Source: Negativicutes bacterium
GTDB lineage: Bacteria; Bacillota; Negativicutes; SKW292
Reading direction: 5' to 3'
Length of the DNA stretch: 7,556 nucleotides
NCBI GenBank assembly: GCA_026416215.1
Contig: JAOAFP010000068.1
Location: 1 to 7,556 of the forward strand
Position numbers and translations under genes: made by a program. A model generated the notes under the pieces. The model was given only the letters and a program-made list of their open reading frames with translations. It did no database searches and was not told the origin of the DNA. Below, piece by piece: positions 1 through 5,089 of this stretch; positions within the stretch are counted from its first letter, which is position 1, and each line of letters starts with the position of its first letter.

Positions 1-8
1 AGAGACAG
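1..8. other. Residual Tn5 mosaic-end (Nextera adapter) sequence
   Basis: The window opens with AGAGACAG. These are the last eight bases of the 19-base Tn5 mosaic end used in tagmentation libraries. Alone this would be weak, but the full mosaic end sits in the opposite orientation at the other edge of the window. The simplest reading is untrimmed adapter at a contig end. The last two or three codons read in the metallo-beta-lactamase gene here are therefore not genomic. Confidence 0.75.
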
Positions 9-388
9 GTGTAGACCGGCTCGGTCGGCTCTTCGCCGGCCCGCCGCCCCTTGCGGTTCTGGACCTCGGCGTCAAACTCCTGAATATGCCCGCTGTCCGG
101 CAACATTATGCCGCAAAGTTCACGGGTGGCGGCAGTGGCGTAAACCGGGCCACGAAATCCCTCCTTGACCAGACGGGGGATCAGCCCCGAATGGTCGATA
201 TGAGCATGTGACAACAGCAGGCCGTTCAGCTCGGCCGGGTTAAAAATGAACGGGCTGCGGTTAAGTGCCCGAATCTGTTTGCTGCCCTGAAACAACCCGC
301 AGTCAATGAGAAATTTGCGGCCGTTGGCCTCGAGCAGGTAGCAGGATCCGGTCACCATTTTGGCTGCTCCGAGAAAATGCAGTTTCAC
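9..388 (-). CDS. Beta-CASP-type metallo-beta-lactamase-fold hydrolase, N-terminal part (cut by contig end)
   Basis: This is the N-terminal part (about 126 residues) of an MBL-fold metallohydrolase. The start MKLHFLGAAKMVTGSCYLLE is typical of the beta-CASP/RNA-processing branch (CPSF-73 or YSH1-like exonucleases), whose members hydrolyse RNA phosphodiester bonds with two zinc ions. The zinc motif HxHxDH is intact in SHAHIDHSG (H61, H63, D65, H66), and D29 lies in the FLIDCG strand. The GTG at 388-386 is chosen as start because a near-perfect Shine-Dalgarno (GGGGGAGG, 403-396) lies 7 nt upstream, and the conserved FLGAA strand follows at once. It begins 17 nt after the murB stop, so it is probably co-transcribed with murB. 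Full-length relatives run to about 400-550 residues; the beta-CASP and C-terminal RNA-specificity regions lie beyond the edge. RNA as substrate is inferred from the family only. Confidence 0.88.
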
Positions 389-395
389 AGTTCAA

Positions 396-403
396 CCTCC
401 CCC
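396..403 (-). promoter_or_regulatory. Strong ribosome binding site for the MBL-fold gene
   Basis: The minus strand reads GGGGGAGG, then 7 nt (TTGAACT), then GTG. This supports the GTG start over the ATG at codon 11, which would remove the conserved FLGAA strand. Confidence 0.7.
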
Positions 404-405
404 GG

Positions 406-1326
406 TTACTTCCGTCCGACAAACCGGACTTCCGGCACCAGCTCAACCCCGGTCTGTCGCCTGACCACCGTCTGTATGATATCAATCAGTCGCAGGACAT
501 CGCCGGCCGTCGCCCCGCCTGCGTTGACAATGAACCCGGCATGCTTCACCGAAACCATCGCCCCGCCACACCGCCGCCCTTTCAGCCCGCACTGTTCAAT
601 CAGGGTCCCGGCGTAGTAACCGGGCGGCCTCTTGAACACGCTGCCGGCACTGGGCATGTCCAACGGTTGCCTGCTCTGCCGGCGGGATGTGTAGTCGGCC
701 ATCCGCCGGTATATTGCCCTGGCACTGTCGTCAGTCAGCCTTAGTACCACCGAAGCCACCACCAGATCGTCGGACTGAAACGAGCTGCCGCGGTACCACC
801 AACGCAGTTCCCGGTCACACCGGACAGCGATGCTGCCGTCCGTCCCGACAACCGTGGCCTCGTCCACCACGCTGGCCATTTCCCCGCCGTAGGCCCCGGC
901 ATTCATGTAAACCGAGCCGCCGATCGTCCCCGGTATCCCCACGGCAAATTCCAGTCCGGCCAGCCCCCGGTCGGCACAGTATGCCGCCACGTCCTTCAGC
1001 AGGACGCCGGCGGTCGCCACCACCCGGCCGTCCGGCCGGACAGCCACCGTAGCCAGATTGTCACCACAATGCACAACCACCCCGGCAATCCCGCGATCAC
1101 TGACCAGCAGGTTGGACCCGTTGCCAATGACCATAAAAGGCAGTTCATTATCGTGAGCCAGCCGGCGCAGCCTGGCCAGCTGGACGATGCTGGTCGGCCG
1201 GCACAGTAAATCAGCCGGTCCGCCGATTTTGAAGGTGGTATAGTCGGCCAGCCGCGCCCCCGGTAACACATTGCCCGCCCCGCAGATAGCCGCCGCCGCC
1301 GCGGCAAGCCGGTCGGCGCCGCTCAT
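406..1326 (-). CDS. murB: UDP-N-acetylenolpyruvoylglucosamine reductase MurB
   Basis: MurB is a cytoplasmic FAD enzyme that reduces UDP-GlcNAc-enolpyruvate with NADPH to UDP-MurNAc, the second committed step of peptidoglycan precursor synthesis. The 306 residues match the usual length of type II MurB. The FAD-binding N-terminal half shows YTTFKIGGPAD (29-39), GNGSNLL (68-74) and GIPGTIGGSVYMNAGAYGGE (130-149). YRGSSF (178-183) carries the conserved Arg. PSAGSVFKRP (225-234) holds Ser229, which fits the proton donor. VSVKHAGFIVNAGGATAGDV (258-277) and the terminal LVPEVRFVG, with the catalytic-type Glu299, complete the substrate domain. The ATG at 1326 forms an ATGA overlap with the stop of the upstream TIM-barrel gene and has only a weak Shine-Dalgarno, which suggests translational coupling. 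A short Ala-rich N-terminus precedes the domain. I see no missing key residue. Confidence 0.96.
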   Translation of the reverse strand: MSGADRLAAAAAAICGAGNVLPGARLADYTTFKIGGPADLLCRPTSIVQLARLRRLAHDNELPFMVIGNGSNLLVSDRGIAGVVVHCGDNLATVAVRPDGRVVATAGVLLKDVAAYCADRGLAGLEFAVGIPGTIGGSVYMNAGAYGGEMASVVDEATVVGTDGSIAVRCDRELRWWYRGSSFQSDDLVVASVVLRLTDDSARAIYRRMADYTSRRQSRQPLDMPSAGSVFKRPPGYYAGTLIEQCGLKGRRCGGAMVSVKHAGFIVNAGGATAGDVLRLIDIIQTVVRRQTGVELVPEVRFVGRK

Positions 1327-2198
1327 GACCTAGATGCCACCGGCAGCTTTTTTCGGTAGTAGTCCTGCATGGTTAACGCGTCCTCAGTCTGACTGCCATC
1401 CGACTCGCAGATTATCCTCGCCGATATTCCGGATTCCAGCAGGGCATCGATCATCGGTTCAAACGGCGGCCCCAGCCCCTCGCCAAACCGCCCGTGCCGC
1501 TTCTCCCCGGCCGCGGTGTACTCCAGCTGGCTGAAATGGATGTGCAGGCCGGCCACCTGACTGGGGAGCAGCTGCTCGCCGATAGTTGCCAGAACCCGGC
1601 GAAAACTGTCAATATCGCCGAATCCGCCGTTGGTCACGGCATGCATATGGCCAAAGTCTATTCCCGGCAACAGCAGCGGCGACAGCCGGCAAAAGGCAAT
1701 GATCTCATCCAGGCTGCCCAGCTGGTTGATCTTACCGTGGCTCTCCGGCACAAGGGCGATTCCTTTGAGCAAATCCTCCTGTTCGGCCAATGCAAGCACC
1801 TCCTCCATCCGCCGCAGTGCCACCGCCAGGGCCTGTTTGCGGTCCTGCCTGCCCACGCCGCCGATGTGAAACACCACCCGGTCGGCGGTAAGCCAGCTGG
1901 CTGCCCGCAGCGACTTTAAGAAGTGCCCAGCCGTGTTGGCTGCCGTCTGCCGGTCGGCGGTGGCCAGGCTTATATAGTAGGGAGCGTGCACACTAGTACT
2001 GATCGAGCATTCGCGGCACTGCCGGCCGATCTTTTCAGCCGTGGCCTGTCCGATGTTTACACCCTTGCTCAGCTGATATTCATAAGCCTGCAGCCCTATT
2101 TGCCGCAGATAGGCCGGCATCTCCAGCGACCGTTTATAGCCGAGCTGGTAAAACACATCAGGGTTGCCGGCCGGGCCGAATTGCAAATGTACGGTCAA
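1323..2198 (-). CDS. Endonuclease IV (Nfo)/AP endonuclease 2-like TIM-barrel protein
   Basis: This 291-residue protein has the xylose isomerase-like TIM-barrel fold of Nfo, which cleaves at abasic sites in DNA using three metal ions. Comparing by motif with E. coli Nfo, most ligands are visible: H71 in SVHAPYYISLA, H111 in VFHIGG, E152 in VPESHG, D181 and H184 in DFGHMHA, H219 in LHIHFS, H235 in KRHGRFGEG and E265 in ICESDG. The Asp of the usual DRHxxIG motif is Lys233 here, so one metal ligand is altered. True DNA-repair activity is therefore uncertain, and the protein may be a diverged subfamily or a sugar-phosphate isomerase-like enzyme. The start is a TTG at 2198 overlapping the trmL stop (TGA at 2197-2195). 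No in-frame ATG precedes it, and the second TTG (2186) is possible. The stop overlaps murB. Confidence 0.85.
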   Translation of the reverse strand: MTVHLQFGPAGNPDVFYQLGYKRSLEMPAYLRQIGLQAYEYQLSKGVNIGQATAEKIGRQCRECSISTSVHAPYYISLATADRQTAANTAGHFLKSLRAASWLTADRVVFHIGGVGRQDRKQALAVALRRMEEVLALAEQEDLLKGIALVPESHGKINQLGSLDEIIAFCRLSPLLLPGIDFGHMHAVTNGGFGDIDSFRRVLATIGEQLLPSQVAGLHIHFSQLEYTAAGEKRHGRFGEGLGPPFEPMIDALLESGISARIICESDGSQTEDALTMQDYYRKKLPVASRS

Positions 2199-2674
2199 AT
2201 CATCCGCCCGCCAATCGTTGTCTGATTTTGCCTGATCGCTTCGTACACCACCACCGCCACAGCGTTGGACAGGTTCAACGAACGGGCGGCGGGGTTGTCG
2301 ATCATTGGTATGCGCAGGGTCCTGTCAGGATTTGCGGTCAAGATCCCCTCCGGCAGACCGGAGGTTTCCCGGCCGAAGACAAAAAAATCGCCCGGACGCA
2401 GATCTACTGAGGTATATAATCTGGCGCTCCGGGTGGTAATGTACCAGAATCGGCCGCCGCCGTGCCGTTGCTGCAGGGCGGTCAGCGACGGATATAGGTA
2501 AACGGTGAGCAAATGCCAGTAATCAAGTCCAGCCCGCCGCAGCCGGCTGTCTTCCAGACTGAACCCCAGCGGTTCAATCAGGTGCAGCACGCAGTCAGCA
2601 GCCGCACATAGCCGGGCTACGTTGCCGGTGTTCCCGGGTATTTCCGGTTCGTACAAGACGACGTTGAATGTCAC
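2195..2674 (-). CDS. trmL: tRNA (cytidine/uridine(34)-2'-O)-methyltransferase TrmL
   Basis: TrmL is a SPOUT-class SAM-dependent methyltransferase that 2'-O-methylates the wobble nucleotide of leucine tRNAs. The 159 residues match the family's usual length of about 155-160. All three SPOUT motifs are present: EPEIPGNTGNVARL near the N-terminus, FGRETSGLP in the middle, and RSLNLSNAVAVVVYEAIRQ near the C-terminus, which together form the trefoil knot and cofactor pocket. The start is a GTG at 2674. The frame is open back to the stop of the upstream phosphatase with no other usable start codon, and the family begins just before the EPEIPGNTGN motif. The only good Shine-Dalgarno-like stretch (GGGAGGGT, 2702-2695) is 20 nt away, with a small hairpin between it and the start. 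The stop overlaps the start of the Nfo-like gene. Confidence 0.93.
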   Translation of the reverse strand: MTFNVVLYEPEIPGNTGNVARLCAAADCVLHLIEPLGFSLEDSRLRRAGLDYWHLLTVYLYPSLTALQQRHGGGRFWYITTRSARLYTSVDLRPGDFFVFGRETSGLPEGILTANPDRTLRIPMIDNPAARSLNLSNAVAVVVYEAIRQNQTTIGGRMI

Positions 2675-2679
2675 TGGTC

Positions 2680-2691
2680 GCCGGGCCCGGC
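2680..2691. repeat. 12-bp perfect palindrome between the PP2C gene and trmL
   Basis: GCCGGGCCCGGC lies in the 51-nt gap before the GTG of trmL. With the flanking CTGG and CCAG (2694-2691 and 2677-2674) it could form a hairpin ending on the first base of the start codon. There is no T-run, so it is not an intrinsic terminator. It may affect trmL translation, or it may simply reflect the CCGG-rich composition of this genome. Confidence 0.4.
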
Positions 2692-2725
2692 CAGACCCTC
2701 CCGGCTTTGGTTCGGGATGGTCGGC

Positions 2726-3874
2726 TTATTTCCCCTCAATAATCATCACCGCAATATCGTCGCTGGCCTCGTCGTTTTCCGGGTTGCCAAACAGCTTGCG
2801 GGCAATGGCAAAGAAGTTGTCCGGTTCTCCGGCCAGAAGGTGGACGTACTGGCTGACAAACCCGGCCAGTTCCTCGTACGTCTGATAACGGTTGCCCACC
2901 ATGGTCATCCGTTCCTCAACCAGACCGTCGGTATAGGTCATAAGCCGGTCACCGGCAGCGAACGGCATGGTTACATCGCGGTAAAAGGCCTCGTCAAACA
3001 TGCCGACGGCAAAGCCGTCCTGCTGAACAATTGAGGCTTTACCCTGCTGGGCGCTGTAAAGAATCGGATAGGGATGTCCGGCATTGGCGAACGTCATCTC
3101 CCCGTCCCGGATTATCCCGAGAAAAGCGGTGAAGTAATAATCACCCATCGACATCGGATAGAACACCTGATTCATATGCCCAATCATCTCCGACGGCTTT
3201 TCCATTGTCCGCACGCAGTTTTCAAACTCAACCTTGATCATACTGGACAACATGGCCGAAGCCACCCCGTGACCGGCCACGTCGGCAATCAAAAAACAGA
3301 CATCACCGTTGGCGCGGCTCACGCAGTCGTAGAAGTCACCGCCGATCTGGTTGCAGGGCATATAACAGCCGTACATCAGTGCCCGGTCGAACGATTTGAA
3401 CGGTTTCATCAGCTGTTGCTGAAACAGCCGGGCCAGCAGCATTTCCAGGCTCATCTGCTCGTTAAACTTGACGATGCTGCGCTTGTTCTCGTAACTTTCC
3501 AGATGATAGCGCACTTTCATCGGCAGGATTACCTTCATCTGCTGAGGGGTAAGCGGTTTGGTGAAGTAGTCGCAGGCTCCGAGGGTGAAGGCCCGGGCTA
3601 GGGCGTCAAAACTGTCCATGGCCGAAAACACTATAACCGGGATGTCCCTGTGTATATCTGACTCCCTTAATGCCTCCAGCACCTCAAACCCGTCCTTGTT
3701 GGGCATCATCAGATCGAGAATCAGCAGATCTACCGGGCGGTCGTTCATGATTTCCAGACACCCCACCCCGTCCTCAGCCTCGAGAAACTCGATGTCCGGC
3801 ATGTCCTTCAGCACTGATTTGACAAGCTTTCGGTTAATCGGGGTGTCGTCGGTCACCAGCACACTGTATTTCAT
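2726..3874 (-). CDS. Receiver domain-PP2C (SpoIIE/RsbU-type) serine phosphatase response regulator
   Basis: This is a two-domain, 382-residue output protein. Residues 1 to about 120 are a CheY-like receiver: acidic D9-D10 (VTDD), phosphoacceptor D54 in LLILDLMMPNKDG, S84 and K106 in FTKP. A linker of about 30 residues (119-150), likely helical, leads to a PP2C phosphatase of the SpoIIE/RsbU type. Its metal-binding acidic residues are D180 and D183 in GGDFYD, D198 in ADVAGHG, D316 in YTDGLVE and D372-D373 in SDDIAV. Such proteins usually dephosphorylate a STAS-domain anti-anti-sigma factor when the receiver is phosphorylated; no STAS gene is in this window. The start is the ATG at 3874, with GGAG 8 nt upstream. 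The GTG at 3880 would leave only 2 nt. It lies 40 nt after the HPt gene, the likely phosphate source for its receiver (inference). Confidence 0.93.
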   Translation of the reverse strand: MKYSVLVTDDTPINRKLVKSVLKDMPDIEFLEAEDGVGCLEIMNDRPVDLLILDLMMPNKDGFEVLEALRESDIHRDIPVIVFSAMDSFDALARAFTLGACDYFTKPLTPQQMKVILPMKVRYHLESYENKRSIVKFNEQMSLEMLLARLFQQQLMKPFKSFDRALMYGCYMPCNQIGGDFYDCVSRANGDVCFLIADVAGHGVASAMLSSMIKVEFENCVRTMEKPSEMIGHMNQVFYPMSMGDYYFTAFLGIIRDGEMTFANAGHPYPILYSAQQGKASIVQQDGFAVGMFDEAFYRDVTMPFAAGDRLMTYTDGLVEERMTMVGNRYQTYEELAGFVSQYVHLLAGEPDNFFAIARKLFGNPENDEASDDIAVMIIEGK

Positions 3875-3882
3875 AGCCACTT

Positions 3883-3886
3883 CTCC
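3883..3886 (-). promoter_or_regulatory. Ribosome binding site fixing the REC-PP2C start at 3874
   Basis: The minus strand reads GGAG, then 8 nt (AAGTGGCT), then ATG. An in-frame GTG lies within the spacer at 3880-3878, only 2 nt from the GGAG, so it is a poor start. Confidence 0.6.
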
Positions 3887-3914
3887 ATCATTTTTTTCGG
3901 TTGTTCAGCCAGCC

Positions 3915-4247
3915 TCAGTCGTAATACTGTACGACCAGCCTGCGGTTTTCAGCGATCTTCGCCGCCAGCACCGGATGTTCAGCCGCCACCGTTGCCAGAT
4001 CGCCGGCTATCGCCGCCTTCTCCAATTTCGCCGCCAGCTCGTAAACTTCCTGCATCTGCAGATTGCCGGACGAACCCTTGACATTGTGCAGCAGGGCTTT
4101 CAGCTGGGCAGCATCGCCGGCGTCGACCGCCGGACCAATTTGGTCAAGTACGGTTTTGACTTCGCGAAAATAGTCATCAAATATTTCCTTCATGTCATCA
4201 GGGTCAAGCCCCATCTCCTCAACCACCTGCCTTGGATCATAACTCAT
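3915..4247 (-). CDS. HPt-domain phosphotransfer protein
   Basis: This is a free-standing histidine phosphotransfer domain of 110 residues, the usual size. The helical-bundle signature LLHNVKGSSGNLQM carries phosphorylatable His54. The conserved Lys and the Gly-Ser-Ser-Gly turn follow it, as in HPt domains of phosphorelays and of CheA (P1). The rest is acidic, amphipathic helix with no membrane segment or signal peptide. The start is the ATG at 4247, because GAGGAGG (4260-4254) is 6 nt upstream. An in-frame ATG at 4277 would add ten basic residues and lacks a comparable site. Its partner is probably the REC-PP2C protein encoded 40 nt downstream. The donor could be a CheA-type or hybrid kinase outside the window. 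HPt domains lack kinase activity, so it relays phosphate only. Relay partners are inferred from gene order. Confidence 0.92.
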   Translation of the reverse strand: MSYDPRQVVEEMGLDPDDMKEIFDDYFREVKTVLDQIGPAVDAGDAAQLKALLHNVKGSSGNLQMQEVYELAAKLEKAAIAGDLATVAAEHPVLAAKIAENRRLVVQYYD

Positions 4248-4253
4248 GGCATT

Positions 4254-4260
4254 CCTCCTC
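4254..4260 (-). promoter_or_regulatory. Strong ribosome binding site for the HPt gene
   Basis: The minus strand reads GAGGAGG, then 6 nt (AATGCC), then ATG at 4247. It decides between two in-frame ATG codons in favour of the shorter, 110-residue protein. Confidence 0.75.
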
Positions 4261-4320
4261 ACATCTTTTGTCGGCATTGCTATTCTTCAACCAGCAGCTG
4301 ATAATTCCCTTCACCACCAG

Positions 4321-4346
4321 GGCTGGACCGGACTCACCGGCCAGCC
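4321..4346. repeat. Hairpin-forming inverted repeat (10 bp, one bulge)
   Basis: GGCTGG-A-CCGG-ACTCA-CCGG-CCAGCC on the plus strand: ten pairs with a single bulged base and a 5-nt loop. It is the last hairpin before the HPt gene, ending 74 nt from its start codon, and is not followed by a T-run on either strand. Confidence 0.6.
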
Positions 4347-4393
4347 GCCCGCCCCACGGTCAGATGCGGTTGACGAACATCCCCTGCAGCGAT

Positions 4394-4426
4394 GGCGGAT
4401 ACCCGCCACCGTCGCGTTCTGACGGT
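4394..4426. repeat. Two adjacent hairpin-forming inverted repeats
   Basis: GGCGG (4394-4398) pairs with CCGCC (4403-4407) around a 4-base loop. Directly next to it, ACCGTC (4408-4413) pairs with GACGGT (4421-4426) around a 7-base loop. The GACGGT arm can instead pair with ACCGCC at 4506-4511 (one G-U pair in the RNA), which would close a three-way junction. Confidence 0.5.
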
Positions 4427-4430
4427 TCCC

Positions 4431-4460
4431 GCCTGCCCATCTCCCGTCAGGAGCGCAGGC
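4431..4460. repeat. Hairpin-forming inverted repeat
   Basis: GCCTGC (4431-4436) pairs with GCAGGC (4455-4460). Inside it, CTCC (4441-4444) pairs with GGAG (4450-4453) around a 5-base loop, separated from the outer stem by an asymmetric internal loop. A single base separates it from the next inverted repeat. Confidence 0.6.
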
Positions 4461-4461
4461 C

Positions 4462-4496
4462 GTCAGGCTCAAAGCCATTAGCAGTTTGCACCTGAC
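4462..4496. repeat. Hairpin-forming inverted repeat with internal loop
   Basis: GTCAGG (4462-4467) pairs with CCTGAC (4491-4496). After a 2x2 internal loop, CAAA pairs with TTTG, leaving an 11-base loop. On the transcribed strand the 5' arm reads GTCAGGTGCAAAC. Confidence 0.6.
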
Positions 4497-4549
4497 ACAC
4501 CGGTCACCGCCCACCAGCAGGCAGTCTGGACAGTAAGCCGACCGCCACC

Positions 4550-4576
4550 GCCGGCAGTGCCACCTTCGCTGCCGGC
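4550..4576. repeat. Perfect 8-bp inverted repeat just downstream of the CheX-like gene
   Basis: GCCGGCAG (4550-4557) and CTGCCGGC (4569-4576) flank an 11-base loop, 22 nt past the stop codon. The stem strength would suit a terminator or 3'-end protector, but the following transcribed sequence has no T-run, so factor-independent termination is not supported. Confidence 0.5.
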
Positions 4577-4598
4577 ACCGCCAGCCGATGCCAGGTCG

Positions 4599-5069
4599 TC
4601 AGCCGACGGCAATCAGTTCGACCGTCACGCTGCCGCCGGACAATCCAGCCCTTACCGTTATCCGCTGCAGGCGGTGATGCAAGTACAAACCCAGTTCCCG
4701 GCCGCTTACCACCAGCGGTGGCGCAATCGAAAAATGCCAGGGACTGCCGGCCAGTATGGTTTTGACCGAACCGGCAATTATGTTGGTAATCTCGGCCATT
4801 CCGTCAGCCAGTTCCTCTGGCCGTTCCGGCTGATCGCCAGCCATCAGCCGGACCAGGCCGGTCAAGGTTTTTCTGTCGATCGTAACCATGAGCAGCAGGG
4901 CTTTGCCCCCGGACAGAAACATCATCCCCACAACTGTTTCCAGGTCGGATGCCGCCCGATCACCATCATTGCCGAAATCAGGCGCCTCCCCTAACATCGC
5001 CTGAGCCCACTCGCTCACTGCCCGGCGGATCGCCCCGGCGACTTTCCCATATTCCCTGTCAGTTACCAT
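4599..5069 (-). CDS. CheX-type CheY-P phosphatase
   Basis: This 156-residue protein belongs to the CheC/CheX/FliY phosphatase family, whose members remove phosphate from CheY-P and so end the chemotaxis signal. The signature D/SxxxExxN is intact as D89, E93 and N96 in DGMAEITN, followed by a helix. About 21-22 residues later comes the conserved Pro region SIAPPLVV (P117/P118). A single ExxN site, short length and no FliM-like N-terminal peptide favour CheX over CheC or FliY. Hydrophobic strands around 46-63 and a Gly-rich C-terminal strand fit the alpha/beta fold. The ATG at 5069 is chosen over a TTG at 5093 because GGAGGAAT lies 6 nt upstream. It begins 20 nt after the cheY-like stop, and that protein is its likely substrate (inference). 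A variant acting on another receiver, such as the REC-PP2C protein, is possible. Confidence 0.85.
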   Translation of the reverse strand: MVTDREYGKVAGAIRRAVSEWAQAMLGEAPDFGNDGDRAASDLETVVGMMFLSGGKALLLMVTIDRKTLTGLVRLMAGDQPERPEELADGMAEITNIIAGSVKTILAGSPWHFSIAPPLVVSGRELGLYLHHRLQRITVRAGLSGGSVTVELIAVG

Positions 5070-5072
5070 AAT

Positions 5073-5080
5073 ATTCCTCC
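5073..5080 (-). promoter_or_regulatory. Ribosome binding site fixing the CheX-like start at 5069
   Basis: The minus strand reads GGAGGAAT with ATG at 5069-5067; GGAGG ends 6 nt before the start. It sits inside the alternative longer frame that would begin at TTG 5093, so the shorter protein is preferred. Confidence 0.75.
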
Positions 5081-5089
5081 GGTCCGGAC

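Larger units (their letters stand above)
4248..4598 (-). other. 351-nt hairpin-rich intergenic region between the CheX-like and HPt genes
   Basis: This is the only long stretch without a supported gene. On the transcribed strand it contains successive perfect or near-perfect hairpins at 4576-4550, 4496-4462, 4460-4431, 4426-4408, 4407-4394 and 4346-4321. I see no T-run after any of them, so no intrinsic terminator. I also see no convincing sigma-70-type promoter. The frame in phase with the CheX-like gene is open from 4598 to a TGA at 4313-4311. It has no plausible start before a GTG at 4514, and its Arg/Trp/Cys-rich content and high second-codon-position GC are unlike its neighbours. A structured leader or small RNA is possible, as is a decayed gene or repeat. 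No function can be assigned from sequence alone. Confidence 0.55.

Noticed and set aside
996..1307. Minus-strand 103-codon frame inside murB
   Set aside because: It is an out-of-phase shadow, Arg/Trp-rich, fully inside a gene with every MurB motif in the correct frame.
3891..3897. T7/A7 run between the HPt and REC-PP2C genes as a terminator tail
   Set aside because: On the transcribed strand it is an A-run with no preceding GC-rich stem. It sits just upstream of the ribosome binding site and is best read as an A-rich leader.
3915..4277. Longer HPt protein starting at ATG 4277
   Set aside because: The ATG at 4247 has an excellent GAGGAGG site 6 nt upstream. The ten extra basic residues are encoded across that site and have no comparable signal of their own.
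3074..4301. Long plus-strand open frames opposite the REC-PP2C and HPt genes
   Set aside because: The minus-strand proteins carry complete domain motifs. The plus frames have compositional bias typical of antisense reading and no recognisable domain.
4360..4440. 26-codon minus-strand ORF (MGRREPSERD...) in the structured gap
   Set aside because: The purine-rich stretch abuts the ATG with no spacer, the frame is short, and it lies over the hairpins. Nothing else supports translation.
4232..4495. Plus-strand 87-codon ORF across the structured gap
   Set aside because: It has low-complexity Pro/Ser/Arg content and no ribosome binding site, and it runs opposite to every real gene. A chance open frame is expected at this GC.
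4550..4576. Intrinsic terminator after the CheX-like gene
   Set aside because: The stem is good, but the transcribed strand continues GC-rich without a T-run, so factor-independent termination is not supported.
4557..4994. Plus-strand 145-codon ORF opposite the CheX-like gene
   Set aside because: It is antisense to a gene with an intact family signature. Its Gln/His/Pro-rich translation is typical of a shadow frame.
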